Notes: generated by a model from the sequence alone, not told the origin. Shown: positions 50,205-59,748, numbered from the stretch's first letter. The stretch is DNA of 64,000 bases from Flavobacterium soyae (GCF_021245985.1 NZ_JAJQXA010000001.1:310001-374000), one strand, 5' to 3'. Translations and numbers: made by a program.

Positions 50205-50268
50205 ACTCTTTTTTTGGATGTTTTTTAAAGCCTCTTTAAAATCAGGGCTTTGCAAAAAATAAATTTTA

Positions 50269-50284
50269 TGGCACAGAATTTACC
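50269..50284 (+). promoter_or_regulatory. Near-consensus sigma54 promoter for the HlyD gene
   Basis: TGGCACAGAATTTACC compared with TGGCACnnnnnTTGCw: the -24 GG is intact, the -12 reads AC instead of GC. It ends 28 bp before the ATG at 50313, allowing a leader of about 20 nt. Confidence 0.5.
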
Positions 50285-50312
50285 TATTGATTATCAGTAA
50301 ATTATTTAAAAA

Positions 50313-51557
50313 ATGGACACGATAATTCCTCGTAAAAATAGAAAATTTAGATATCTCACAATAGCAATTGTAGTTTTTTTAGTTTTGGCTGCAATTCTCT
50401 TTTTTTCTTTTAATTCAAAAAGAAGTTTAAATGTAAAAGCAGAGGAACTTTCGATACATAAAGTTGAAAAAGCTTTTTTTGAAGATTTTGTGGTTTTCCA
50501 GGCAAAAGTTGAGCCGTTAAATGTAATGCTTGTAAACGTTACAGAAGGAGGATCTGTAAAAGAGATTTTTGTAGAAAACGGTGTAATGGTTACAAAAGGG
50601 CAATCGCTGGCTCGTTTGTACAACCCGAATACTGAATTGAATTATTTGACTCAGGAAACAGCAATTATCGAACAGATCAACAATTTGAATACAGGAAAAC
50701 TAAACATTAGAAATCAGGAATTGAATTTGACCAAAGATTTAGTTTTAATTGAACACGATTATAACGACGCCAAAAGGTTATATGATTTGAATGCAAAATT
50801 GTTTGCCAAAGATGTGATTTCAAAAAACGACTGGAATACTTTTAAGGAAAGTCTTCGTTTTCAGGAAGAGCGTAAAAAAACGATTCAGCAAAGTATTCAA
50901 AAGGAAAAACAATCGAATCAATTGCAGATTTCTCAAATTAACCGTTCGATTCAAACGATGGAAAAAAGCTTGGATATTTTAAGAAATAACAAAAAGAATT
51001 TCTTGATTACTGCTCCAGAATCTGGCCGATTGACTTCTTTTGAACCTGTTTTAGGAAAAACGTTTCAGGCTGGGGAAAGCATCGGGAAAATTGATTCTAA
51101 AAAAGGATATAAATTATCTGCCGATGTTGATGAGTTTTATTTAGAGAAAATTCGCGAAGGTTTAAAAGGCCAGGTTGAATTTAAAGGAAAAACACTTGAA
51201 GTTGTGGTTACTAAAGTAATTCCGGAAGTTAAAAACGGGCATTTTATTGTAGAATTAGCTTTTACTTCTAAAGAAGATATTGCTTTACAAGACGGTTTAA
51301 GTTTTGGAGTTAAATTGATTTTATCTGAGAAAAACAAAATACTGGTAGTACAAAAAGGAAGCTTTAACCAGGAAACTGCAGGGAAATGGATTTTTGTAGT
51401 AAAAGGAAATAAAGCCGAAAGAAGAAATATAAAATTAGGAAGAGAAAATCCTTCGTATTATGAAGTTCTGGAAGGTTTGAAAGAAGGTGAATCTGTGATT
51501 ATTTCTTCTTATTCAGATTATAAGGATATTGAGGAACTTTCGATTCAGTCGCAGTAA
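50313..51557 (+). CDS. HlyD-family periplasmic adaptor of an ABC exporter
   Basis: A 414-residue protein with one N-terminal membrane anchor (YLTIAIVVFLVLAAILFF), a lipoyl-like half motif (GSVKEIFVENGVMVTKGQSLARL), a long coiled coil (residues ~115-225), the second half motif (APESGRLTSF) and beta-barrel/membrane-proximal domains. Such adaptors bridge inner-membrane transporters to an outer-membrane channel. An ATPase and permease follow; an outer-membrane TolC-type gene is not present here. Confidence 0.9.
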   Translation: MDTIIPRKNRKFRYLTIAIVVFLVLAAILFFSFNSKRSLNVKAEELSIHKVEKAFFEDFVVFQAKVEPLNVMLVNVTEGGSVKEIFVENGVMVTKGQSLARLYNPNTELNYLTQETAIIEQINNLNTGKLNIRNQELNLTKDLVLIEHDYNDAKRLYDLNAKLFAKDVISKNDWNTFKESLRFQEERKKTIQQSIQKEKQSNQLQISQINRSIQTMEKSLDILRNNKKNFLITAPESGRLTSFEPVLGKTFQAGESIGKIDSKKGYKLSADVDEFYLEKIREGLKGQVEFKGKTLEVVVTKVIPEVKNGHFIVELAFTSKEDIALQDGLSFGVKLILSEKNKILVVQKGSFNQETAGKWIFVVKGNKAERRNIKLGRENPSYYEVLEGLKEGESVIISSYSDYKDIEELSIQSQ

Positions 51558-51626
51558 TTTTTAAGTAATCAGTGTTCAGGTTTTTAGTGTTCAGATTTTA
51601 GTGTTCAGTCGCGGTTTAATAAAAAA

Positions 51627-51712
51627 AGTCTGCCACGAATTTGCACTAATTATTATAAGCATTACGAAAAATATTCATTCGTGAAAATTCGTGAAATTCG
51701 TGGCGAAACAAA
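51627..51712. repeat. Dispersed 'CCACGAATT...AATTCGTGG' repeat, copy 3
   Basis: Arms tgccacgaatttgcactaat and, inverted, gtgaaattcgtggc; preceded by 'agtgttcag' words (51569-51608) that also occur near 19001-19030. Confidence 0.6.
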
Positions 51713-51770
51713 AAATATAAAAACATCAATCATCAATCAAAAAACTTAATTAATAACTAATCTTTAAAAT

Positions 51771-52478
51771 ATGATAACGATACAAAATTTAACCAAAGTA
51801 TTTAGAACCGAAGAAGTTGAAACTGCTGCTTTAAGCGGTATTAATGTAGAAATTAAAAAAGGAGATTTTTTAACGATTATGGGGCCTTCCGGTTGTGGGA
51901 AATCTACTTTACTAAATATTATCGGACTTTTAGACAGCGCTACTGACGGGAGTTACAAATTGCTGAATCAGGAAATGATTAACTTAAAAGAGAAAGGAAG
52001 AGCTGCTGTTCGTAAAGAAAACATTGGTTTTATTTTTCAAAACTTCAACTTGATCGATGAGCTTTCAGTTTATGATAATATCGAACTGCCTTTGCTTTAT
52101 AACAATGTAAAAGCATCAGACAGAAAACAAAAAATTGAGGCTATTGCTGAGAAATTAAATATTTCGCACCGATTGAAGCATTTTCCGCAGCAGCTTTCGG
52201 GAGGTCAGCAGCAAAGGGTTGCGGTTGCAAGAGCTTTGGTTAATGATCCGAAAATTATTCTGGCCGATGAGCCAACAGGAAATCTGGACAGTAAAAACGG
52301 TAATGAGGTAATGGAACTTTTAACTGATTTACATGCTAAAGGTGCTACAATTTTGATGGTTACCCACTCTGATTATGATGCTTCTTTTTCGCAAAGAACG
52401 ATTCATATGAAAGACGGTGTTATATTCTCTGAAAAACTAAATCAGAGAAATGTTGATGTTTTTATGGACGCTAAATAA
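51771..52478 (+). CDS. ABC transporter ATP-binding protein, MacB/LolD type
   Basis: A 235-residue ATPase. Walker A GPSGCGKSTLLN, Q-loop FIFQNFNLI, signature LSGGQQQRVAVARAL, Walker B ILADEPTGNLD and the H-loop VTHSD are complete. It belongs to the MacB/LolD/FtsE type that powers mechanotransmission exporters. It follows the HlyD adaptor and precedes the FtsX-type permease. Confidence 0.93.
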   Translation: MITIQNLTKVFRTEEVETAALSGINVEIKKGDFLTIMGPSGCGKSTLLNIIGLLDSATDGSYKLLNQEMINLKEKGRAAVRKENIGFIFQNFNLIDELSVYDNIELPLLYNNVKASDRKQKIEAIAEKLNISHRLKHFPQQLSGGQQQRVAVARALVNDPKIILADEPTGNLDSKNGNEVMELLTDLHAKGATILMVTHSDYDASFSQRTIHMKDGVIFSEKLNQRNVDVFMDAK

Positions 52479-52486
52479 TCGAAAAA

Positions 52487-52558
52487 ATGATAAAATTTGT
52501 TATTACTGCAATCTTAGTTCTGGTGGGATTTGTTTGCAAAATTTTTACTCTTCTATAA
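52487..52558 (+). CDS. Possible 23-residue membrane peptide
   Basis: A short ORF, MIKFVITAILVLVGFVCKIF followed by TLL, between the ATPase and permease genes (8 bp after the ATPase stop). It would be a single membrane helix. Its position and hydrophobicity suggest a real small protein, but with 23 codons chance is possible. Confidence 0.3.
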   Translation: MIKFVITAILVLVGFVCKIFTLL

Positions 52559-52615
52559 AAGGCAAAACCAGCCTTTAGACCAAAAAATAACTAACGTAAT
52601 TATAAAACTTATACC

Positions 52616-55051
52616 ATGATTTTTAACTGGTTTAAAATATTTATTTATCATTTAAGGCAAAGCAAATTGTTTTCGCTTTTAAATGTTTTAGGATTAAGCA
52701 TTGGGGCTGCCAGCGTGATTTTTGCCATTTTATACTGGAATAATGAACACGCTTACGATCAATGGAATCCTGAAAAGGAAAACACGTATCAGGTTCTAAA
52801 CAAAATTGGAATGACTGGCAATACATGGGCATCAAATTCAATACCCTTTGGAGAAACCTGTAAAGCTACAATTCCTGAAATTGAATCTATTTGTTTTTTT
52901 AACAATACCTGGTATGACAACGCGCCAATAAAATACGGGAATAAAAAATTAATGGCTGATAAAATCACAGTTGCTGATAATGGTTTTTTTGATGTTTTTC
53001 CGTTTCCGATTATACAAGGTGCTAAAACCAATATTTTAAAAGAAGATAGCAGCGTTGCTATATCTGAAGAAGCTGCAAAATTACTTTTTAAGGATGAAGA
53101 CCCAATTGGTAAATCAATTAATTATAACACTAAATATTATACTGTAAAGGCTGTTTATCGTTTAATGAGACCATCATCTATTGAGCCTAATTACGTTTTT
53201 GGCGGTGTTAGACGTGAAGGTGACAAAACAAGTTGGGGAAATTTCAATTATGGGCTTATGGTAAAAGCCAAAAAAGGAACAGATCCTGCTGTTCTTTTAA
53301 AGAAAATGCAAAATGTAAATTTTGTCAACAGAACATTAAAAGATGCGAAAGAAAGTGGTCAGACAGTTGAAAAATTCCTTAAGGAAAATGGCGAAACAAT
53401 TGTTATAATCGATCAATTAAAAACGGCTCGTTTACATGGAACAAAATCTTCGCAAGGAATTAATTTTCCTGAAGGTAAAGGCAATTTGCAATTGCTTTAT
53501 ATCATGGTTGGTTTGTCCATTTTAATCTTGGTTTTATCATTAGTAAATTATATTAATCTCGCAACAGCATCGGCTATAAAAAGAGCTAAAGAAGTGGGTG
53601 TCCGCAAAATTGTAGGTGCCAGTAAAGGTCAGATTATTTCTCAATTTATTTTTGAAACTGCGATAATTGTTGCTCTTGCTATAATTTTTGCTTTAGCAAT
53701 TGTAGAACTTTCTCTGCCTTATTACAACACTTTTTTGAAGAAAACTTTGACTATGAATGGCAGCGAATTTTACCTGCAGCTCATTTTGATTTTTGGATTA
53801 GTAATCATTCTTGCGGGTATATTCCCTGCCATTTATATCTCTAATTTTGAAACATTAAAAGTTTTAAAAGGTAATTTCTCCAGAAGCAAAAGCGGAATCT
53901 GGATTCGAAATTCGATGCTTATTTTTCAGTTTGGTATTGCTGCATTTTTTATCATTGGTGCTTTGATTGTAAATTCTCAGGTAGACTATATGATGAAGAA
54001 AGATCTTGGTTTTAGCGGTGATCAGGTAATTAGAATTCCTTTTAATTATCCTGAACGCAAACAAAGAACAGATAAATATCTTGCCATGAAGCAGGAAATC
54101 CTTAAAATATCTGGCGTTCAAAATATCTCTACTTTCGCCGGAACTTTTGGAAACAGTACAAACTCAAGTTCAGGATTTAATCATAATGGTATTATGGTTC
54201 AGCCCAGAAATGTTGAAATGGATTTTGGTTTTCTTGAAATGATGAAGATTAAAATTGTTCAGGGTCGTGATTTGTCACCGCAATTTGCATCAGACACGGT
54301 TAGTAATATGCTGATAAATGAAACCCTGGTTAAAACTTTAAACCTAAAAAATCCAATAAATACGGTTATAACATCTGGGTTTGGAGACGAAAAGCAAGGA
54401 AATTTGAAATTAAAAATCGTGGGGGTTGTAAAAGATTTTCATATTACTGGATTGCAGGATAAGGTACCGCCAATGGTTTTTGTCAATCTTAAAACTTTAA
54501 AATGGAACAATTTTAATAATGTTTATTTAAAAGTTTCTCCAAATAATTTATCTGAAACATTAGATAAATTAAAAATATATTGGGAGAAAAATGTAAACCC
54601 TGATTATCCTTTTGATTATGAATTTGTAAACAAAGGATTTGCAAAAACTTATGAGCAGCAAGTCAAACAAAAAGATTTATTTTTTATCCTGAATCTGGTT
54701 GTTATTACAATTGCCATTTTTGGATTGTTTGCTTTGGCATCATTTTCGATGGAGAGAAGATTAAAGGAAATCGCAATTAGAAAAACGCTTGGTGCAGAAA
54801 CAGATGTTTTATTGAAAGAATTATCCAAACAATACATTATTTTCTGTTTTACAGGATTTGCAATTGGTATTGTTCCGGCTTATATTTTATTGCAGAAATG
54901 GCTGGAAGATTTTGCTTTCAGAATCAATGTTTCCACCGTTCCTTTTAGTATTGCACTTGTTTCGCTGTTAGTTCTTACTTTGCTGATTGTTTTGGCAAAA
55001 GCGTATCAGGTTACTAAAATAGACGTTCTAAAATATTTAAAATACGAATAA
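52616..55051 (+). CDS. ABC transporter permease, MacB/FtsX type
   Basis: An 811-residue protein. It has an N-terminal membrane segment, a MacB-type periplasmic core (residues ~45-275), three membrane segments with ATASAIKRAKEVGVRKIVGA (FtsX motif, ~320-345), a second periplasmic part, and a second FtsX block ending SFSMERRLKEIAIRKTLGAE. With the ATPase and HlyD adaptor it should form an exporter. The substrate (lipid, peptide, antibiotic or signal) cannot be read from sequence. A single fused permease is enough for a two-ATPase assembly. Confidence 0.92.
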   Translation: MIFNWFKIFIYHLRQSKLFSLLNVLGLSIGAASVIFAILYWNNEHAYDQWNPEKENTYQVLNKIGMTGNTWASNSIPFGETCKATIPEIESICFFNNTWYDNAPIKYGNKKLMADKITVADNGFFDVFPFPIIQGAKTNILKEDSSVAISEEAAKLLFKDEDPIGKSINYNTKYYTVKAVYRLMRPSSIEPNYVFGGVRREGDKTSWGNFNYGLMVKAKKGTDPAVLLKKMQNVNFVNRTLKDAKESGQTVEKFLKENGETIVIIDQLKTARLHGTKSSQGINFPEGKGNLQLLYIMVGLSILILVLSLVNYINLATASAIKRAKEVGVRKIVGASKGQIISQFIFETAIIVALAIIFALAIVELSLPYYNTFLKKTLTMNGSEFYLQLILIFGLVIILAGIFPAIYISNFETLKVLKGNFSRSKSGIWIRNSMLIFQFGIAAFFIIGALIVNSQVDYMMKKDLGFSGDQVIRIPFNYPERKQRTDKYLAMKQEILKISGVQNISTFAGTFGNSTNSSSGFNHNGIMVQPRNVEMDFGFLEMMKIKIVQGRDLSPQFASDTVSNMLINETLVKTLNLKNPINTVITSGFGDEKQGNLKLKIVGVVKDFHITGLQDKVPPMVFVNLKTLKWNNFNNVYLKVSPNNLSETLDKLKIYWEKNVNPDYPFDYEFVNKGFAKTYEQQVKQKDLFFILNLVVITIAIFGLFALASFSMERRLKEIAIRKTLGAETDVLLKELSKQYIIFCFTGFAIGIVPAYILLQKWLEDFAFRINVSTVPFSIALVSLLVLTLLIVLAKAYQVTKIDVLKYLKYE

Positions 55052-55074
55052 GCTTGTAGACCATTTTTTTAAAG

Positions 55075-55112
55075 AATCCCCGTCAGATATGAGAATCTTG
55101 ACGGGGATTTGT
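55075..55112. terminator. Terminator between the permease and L,D-transpeptidase genes
   Basis: AATCCCCGTCA pairs with TGACGGGGATT across a 13-nt loop, then T-rich sequence; it sits between convergent genes. Confidence 0.75.
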
Positions 55113-55114
55113 TT

Positions 55115-56734
55115 TTATTTTAATGCAACAGAATCCGAATAGAGCAGTTTATCTAAACGTTTATCGCGATCATAAACATCTGGATAAAAACCAATTTCTC
55201 CGTCATCGTTTACCCAGGCGGTAAAATATCCTATATAAATCGGGATTTTATTTTTGAGCATGCAAGTAGTTTCTTTTTCTCCACTCATCGCCTGGTTAAT
55301 TTTATCAACCGGCCAGTCAGGATCATCTTTTAAGATCTCAATTGCCAGTTGTTTGGCTTCTTTTACATTAATACAGCCGTGGCTGAAAATACGTTTTTCA
55401 AATTCAAATAAACTTTTTGCAGGTGTGTCGTGCAGGTAAATATCATTTGGATTTGGAAACAAAAACTTGACTAATCCCAAAGAATTTTCCGGGCCTGGTT
55501 TTTGTCTTACATGGCCTCCATTCCATTCCATATTATGATCTGCGAGATAGTTTTTATCCTCGGCCATTTTTAACTTTAGTTCATTTTGAATAATGCTTGT
55601 TGGAACATACCAATACGGGCTAAAAACAATTCGGTCGATATTACCGCTAAAAATCACCGTTTCGGTCATACGTGTCCCTACAAAAACATCAGACACCAAA
55701 TCATATTTTCCATTCTTTACATAAACCAATCTAAACGACGGAATATTTACCATTACATATTCATCAGCTTTTGCCAGTTTTGTTGGAATCCATCTGCAGC
55801 GCTCCATATTCAGCATAATAGTGCGGATTCGGTTTCCAATTGGTTCGTTCATCTGGTCGATTTGTTCTTTTGTAAAAGTATAATTCAGTTTAAGTCCGTA
55901 TCGTTTTTTGTATTTTAAAACGGCGTCCATCATTTCCTGATCATAATATTGGCTTTTAGAATCTTCTTTTAAATCGCCAACCACAAACAAACGTTCTCTT
56001 ATTTGCTGGATAACTTTTCCGCTGTCAAGAGGTTTTAACTCTTTGAAATTTGCTTCGTCAATCGCTATTTTTTTCCAAAGGCCCTTTTTTTCAATATTTC
56101 GATATCTTTGTAATACATCCTGAAGTTTATAATATTGGCTGAAAAGAAGGTTTTCATCCTTATTCAATCGACTTGGATCACCCATTAAGGAGTCTAAAAT
56201 TCGATCATACGAAATTGTTTTGGTTGGAAGATACCAGCCAATTTTTTTCAAAGTCTGTGCATCTACGCCAGAATATACATTACTTGCATAAAATACATAC
56301 ATATTAGACAACAGCAGTTCTATATCAATCTGTGGAAGTTTATTAGAAACATTTTCATTAAAAACATCATCGACCAAGTTCATATAAGGCATTTCGGCGT
56401 CTATGCCTTGTTCTTCCAACAGACTTACTTTATGATATAATAAAGCCCCAAATTCGCTGACACTTTTATCATCATACCAAATCGTATTATAATCTTTCTT
56501 TTTATAAAGATCTTCTACATCTTTTTGATATTTTTTCAGCTTGGGGTACTTCGCATAAAAGCTGTTTATTGAAGCGGCATCAATTGTACCTAAAACAAAC
56601 TTGTTTTTAAATTTAAAAACGTTTTCAAGTTTTGAATTTTCATTTTTAATGTTCGGAGTATGGCTTGCCGCATTAATAGAAAACATTAAAAAGCTACAAG
56701 CAATAATTACAGAAAGGGAAGTAAAATTTCGCAT
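55115..56734 (-). CDS. L,D-transpeptidase (YcbB-like)
   Basis: A 539-residue exported protein. A signal peptide (residues 1-23) and a large helical domain (with YKKDYNTIWYDDKSVSEFGA near residue 80) precede a peptidoglycan-binding-like segment. The YkuD catalytic domain carries HDTPAKSLF and SHGCINV; its Cys is the nucleophile. It resembles the larger YcbB-type enzymes that form 3-3 peptidoglycan cross-links. Confidence 0.9.
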   Translation of the reverse strand: MRNFTSLSVIIACSFLMFSINAASHTPNIKNENSKLENVFKFKNKFVLGTIDAASINSFYAKYPKLKKYQKDVEDLYKKKDYNTIWYDDKSVSEFGALLYHKVSLLEEQGIDAEMPYMNLVDDVFNENVSNKLPQIDIELLLSNMYVFYASNVYSGVDAQTLKKIGWYLPTKTISYDRILDSLMGDPSRLNKDENLLFSQYYKLQDVLQRYRNIEKKGLWKKIAIDEANFKELKPLDSGKVIQQIRERLFVVGDLKEDSKSQYYDQEMMDAVLKYKKRYGLKLNYTFTKEQIDQMNEPIGNRIRTIMLNMERCRWIPTKLAKADEYVMVNIPSFRLVYVKNGKYDLVSDVFVGTRMTETVIFSGNIDRIVFSPYWYVPTSIIQNELKLKMAEDKNYLADHNMEWNGGHVRQKPGPENSLGLVKFLFPNPNDIYLHDTPAKSLFEFEKRIFSHGCINVKEAKQLAIEILKDDPDWPVDKINQAMSGEKETTCMLKNKIPIYIGYFTAWVNDDGEIGFYPDVYDRDKRLDKLLYSDSVALK

Positions 56735-57153
56735 ATTTTTAAAGTTTAAATTTTTAAAATAAAAATCGTTTCAAAAAATATCGAAAACTCATAAAGAAGC
56801 TCCAAAAATAAGTTTTCATACTTTTTTGTACTGTTTGGAAATCTTAGATTTAAGGCACTCAAATTTAATCAAGATAATCGACAATTCTTATATTTATTAT
56901 CATAAATTTCATACATTTTTAAACAAATCTTATTTTAAAAAAATCATAACAAAAAAAGATTTCAAAACATCTCAATCTTATTTCGATACTTTTAAAATTT
57001 TGTATTCATCATTTTGACTAATCTCAATATCAATAAATACAATTTAAAAAAGTTCAAATCCGAACTTAATCTGTTATCTTTGCAGTCTGAAATCAGTTTA
57101 AATTAATATAGAATTTTAAATCGATTTCTTTCCATACATAATAGTACAATAAA
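56735..57153. other. AT-rich gap between the L,D-transpeptidase and mrp genes
   Basis: Divergent control region for both flanking genes. TATCTTTG at 57075-57082 is a -7 box for mrp (TTC at 57053-57055, 19 bp upstream, is a weak -33). A 63-codon frame at 56826-57017 looks like chance. Nothing else seen. Confidence 0.5.
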
Positions 57154-58284
57154 ATGAAATTAGATAGAAAAGAAATTCTTAAAGCTTTAGAAACAATCAC
57201 TATAGCGGGAGAAGGAAAAAATATGGTCGAAAGCGGTGCGGTTGCTAACGTACTTACTTTTGGCGACGAAGTTGTAGTCGATTTAGTATTGCACACGCCA
57301 GCCATGCATATCAAAAAAAGGGCTGAGGATGATATTAAAAAAACGATTCACGAATTAATATCTGCTGATGCAAAAATTAAAGTAAATATTAAAGTAGAAA
57401 CTCCTGAAAAAGTCGAAATTAAAGGTCGTGCAATTCCGGGAATCAAAAATATTATCGCCGTTGCTTCCGGAAAAGGAGGAGTTGGAAAATCGACTGTTAC
57501 TGCAAATCTTGCCGTTACGCTTGCAAAAATGGGTTTTAAAGTTGGAGTTTTAGATGCCGATATTTACGGTCCTTCGATGCCGATTATGTTTGATGTTGAA
57601 AATGAAAAACCGGTTTCAATTACAATTGACGGAAAATCGAAAATGAAACCAATCGAAAGTTATGAAATTAAAATGCTTTCTATTGGATTTTTTACAGCAC
57701 CAAGCCAGGCAGTAATCTGGAGAGGACCAATGGCTGCAAAAGCATTAAACCAGATGATTTTTGATGCAGACTGGGGAGAATTAGATTTTATGCTTCTTGA
57801 TTTACCTCCGGGAACCGGAGATATTCACCTTTCTATCATGCAGTCTTTACCAATTACGGGAGCTGTTGTAGTAAGTACACCACAGGCTGTGGCTCTTGCC
57901 GATGCTAAAAAAGGAGTTTCGATGTTTATGCAGGATAATATTAATGTTCCTGTTTTGGGAATCATCGAAAACATGGCTTATTTTACGCCTGAAGAACTGC
58001 CAAATAATAAATATTATATCTTTGGACAAGAAGGAGCAAAAAATCTTGCTGCAGATTTAAATGTTCCGTTTTTAGGAGAAGTTCCAATTGTACAGTCTAT
58101 TCGTGAAGCAGGCGATTACGGACGTCCTGCTGCTTTGCAGACAGCATCACCTATTGAAGCCGTTTTTGAAGAAATCACCAGAAACGTAGTTCAGGAAGTA
58201 GTAAACAGAAACGAAAGCCTTCCTGCTACTGAAGCAATTAAAATTACAACCATGGCAGGATGTTCTGCAGTAAAAAAGAACTAG
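57154..58284 (+). CDS. Mrp/NBP35-family Fe-S carrier ATPase
   Basis: A 376-residue protein with an N-terminal DUF59 (MIP18-like) domain, residues ~1-85, and a P-loop ATPase (SGKGGVGKSTVTANLA at about residue 104, then DLPPGTGD). Mrp/ApbC proteins bind and pass 4Fe-4S clusters. The CxxC that bridges the cluster in ApbC is absent: the segment ENMAYFTPEELPNN replaces it, and the only cysteine is near the C-terminus. The NifU gene 67 bp downstream fits an Fe-S role. Confidence 0.9.
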   Translation: MKLDRKEILKALETITIAGEGKNMVESGAVANVLTFGDEVVVDLVLHTPAMHIKKRAEDDIKKTIHELISADAKIKVNIKVETPEKVEIKGRAIPGIKNIIAVASGKGGVGKSTVTANLAVTLAKMGFKVGVLDADIYGPSMPIMFDVENEKPVSITIDGKSKMKPIESYEIKMLSIGFFTAPSQAVIWRGPMAAKALNQMIFDADWGELDFMLLDLPPGTGDIHLSIMQSLPITGAVVVSTPQAVALADAKKGVSMFMQDNINVPVLGIIENMAYFTPEELPNNKYYIFGQEGAKNLAADLNVPFLGEVPIVQSIREAGDYGRPAALQTASPIEAVFEEITRNVVQEVVNRNESLPATEAIKITTMAGCSAVKKN

Positions 58285-58351
58285 ATAATGAGATAATACG
58301 ACAATTAGATAATTATCTAATTGACACATTTTCACAATTGACACATTAATT
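58285..58351. repeat. AT-rich repeat between mrp and nifU
   Basis: Words attatctaatt and aattgacacatt are shared with 9355-9434. Confidence 0.4.
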
Positions 58352-58591
58352 ATGACAACAGAAGAATTAACAAATAATGTTTTATTGGCCTTAGACGAAA
58401 TCAGGCCATTCTTAAAGTCTGACGGCGGAGATATTTCGCTAATCTCTATAGATGACGATAAACATGTAAAAGTTCGTCTTGAGGGTGCTTGCATAAGCTG
58501 CAGCGTAAATCAAATGACACTTAAAGCCGGAGTAGAAACAACTATAAAAAAATATGCACCGCAAATTGAGACTGTGGTAAATATTATGTAA
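58352..58591 (+). CDS. NifU-like Fe-S scaffold/carrier (NifU C-terminal domain)
   Basis: A 79-residue protein consisting of a single NifU C-terminal domain: RPFLKSDGGDISLISID, then CISCSVNQMTLKAGVE with the CxxC that binds a cluster. It hands Fe-S clusters to apoproteins. Downstream of mrp on the same strand, so likely co-transcribed. Confidence 0.92.
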   Translation: MTTEELTNNVLLALDEIRPFLKSDGGDISLISIDDDKHVKVRLEGACISCSVNQMTLKAGVETTIKKYAPQIETVVNIM

Positions 58592-58805
58592 TAAAAAGGA
58601 TATTTATCGTCCTGTTTTGTTTTACTGAATTAACAAGAATAATAGGCTTTAAGTGTTAATGTTTGTAAAATATCAATAAATCAGCTTTATTATTGCTGTT
58701 TTTTGAGGATTTCATAAAAAACAATGTAAAGATTTAAGAGTTTTAGTTAACTATTTGTTGCATTTTTAACTTAAATTTGTGACATAACCCTTAATCTTAT
58801 ATTTT

Positions 58806-59285
58806 ATGAAGAAATTTTACGTTCTATTTTTATTAATGCTTTTTGCGTCAGGCATTTATGCGCAAAATAAAACAATTGTTGTTGACAAAGCATGGATAAG
58901 CGAAGCTGAAGAATGGTCAGATTTTACGTACGCTGGAAAAATTGTATTTTCAATTAACCCTGCTGATGTACCTGGAACTTTAAGTATTGGAAATTATGAT
59001 TTCTTATACGATTTTGTCGATGGAAAAGGAAAATTTGCAAACAAAGCAACCTACAGTTCCGCTCAGTTTTTGAATCCAAGAAAGGTTTCTGCAACAACAG
59101 ATAAACAAGGAGTTTTAAACTCTACTTACGAAGGCACATTAACTTTTCAATCTGATAGAGATTATTATTCAGTAGTTGCAATTATTACTATTCTTGAAAA
59201 AAACGATAGTATTTTAGGCGTAAAAATGCGTCTTAAAGAAAGCAATGGAAAAGAATACGCATTTAGTACAAAACCTGCAAGTTAG
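58806..59285 (+). CDS. Exported protein of unknown function
   Basis: A 159-residue protein with a signal peptide (residues 1-19, ending IYAQ). The mature part is beta-rich, with no recognised domain and no cysteine. A TAAATTTG box at 58772-58779 may be the -7 element. The 215-bp gap before it is AT-rich with nothing else visible. Confidence 0.65.
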   Translation: MKKFYVLFLLMLFASGIYAQNKTIVVDKAWISEAEEWSDFTYAGKIVFSINPADVPGTLSIGNYDFLYDFVDGKGKFANKATYSSAQFLNPRKVSATTDKQGVLNSTYEGTLTFQSDRDYYSVVAIITILEKNDSILGVKMRLKESNGKEYAFSTKPAS

Positions 59286-59341
59286 TATAAATAAAGGATT
59301 TTTTCACGTTATAAAATCCTATCATAAAATTCCCATAATAA

Positions 59342-59659
59342 ATGGATGTATTAATAAAAATTAAAGATCGAGAAGGAGTTATACACGAATTACAGGCTCC
59401 GACTGATATGGCAATGAATATAATGGAGTTATGCAAAGCATACGAACTTCCTGTTGAAGGAACCTGTGGAGGAATGGCAATGTGTGCCTCCTGCCAGTGT
59501 TATGTTCTAAATGATATTGCATTACCAGAAATGGGAGATGAAGAAGAGGCTATGCTTTCGGAAGCGTTTTATGTTAAATCTAATAGCCGTTTAGGCTGTC
59601 AGATCCCAATTACTGAAGAATTAGAAGGACTCGAATTAGAACTGGCTCCGGAATATTAA
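59342..59659 (+). CDS. 2Fe-2S ferredoxin, adrenodoxin type
   Basis: A 105-residue protein with cluster ligands Cys42, Cys48, Cys51 and Cys86 (TCGGMAMCASCQC and RLGCQIPI), the CX5CX2C...C spacing of adrenodoxin/ISC-type ferredoxins. It transfers electrons, often in Fe-S assembly or to cytochromes P450; the nearby Mrp and NifU genes favour the first. Followed by a strong terminator. Confidence 0.93.
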   Translation: MDVLIKIKDREGVIHELQAPTDMAMNIMELCKAYELPVEGTCGGMAMCASCQCYVLNDIALPEMGDEEEAMLSEAFYVKSNSRLGCQIPITEELEGLELELAPEY

Positions 59660-59666
59660 AAAATAC

Positions 59667-59701
59667 AAAAGCGAGAATCAAATTGGTTCTCGCTTTTTTT
59701 T
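59667..59701 (+). terminator. Terminator after the ferredoxin gene
   Basis: AAAAGCGAGAA pairs with TTCTCGCTTTT, then a T run. Confidence 0.85.
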
Positions 59702-59713
59702 ATCGTTACGATT

Positions 59714-59748
59714 TAAACCCTACAGGGTTTTAAAACCTGTAGGGTTTC
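59714..59748. repeat. Perfect palindrome AAACCCTACAGG / CCTGTAGGGTTT
   Basis: Two 12-bp arms around a GTTTTAAAA centre; similar layout to the aaccttgcagg words in the element at 47061. Confidence 0.65.

Noticed and set aside
56826..57017. 63-codon frame in the AT-rich gap before mrp
   Set aside because: Composition follows the local AT-rich DNA, no ribosome-binding or domain support.
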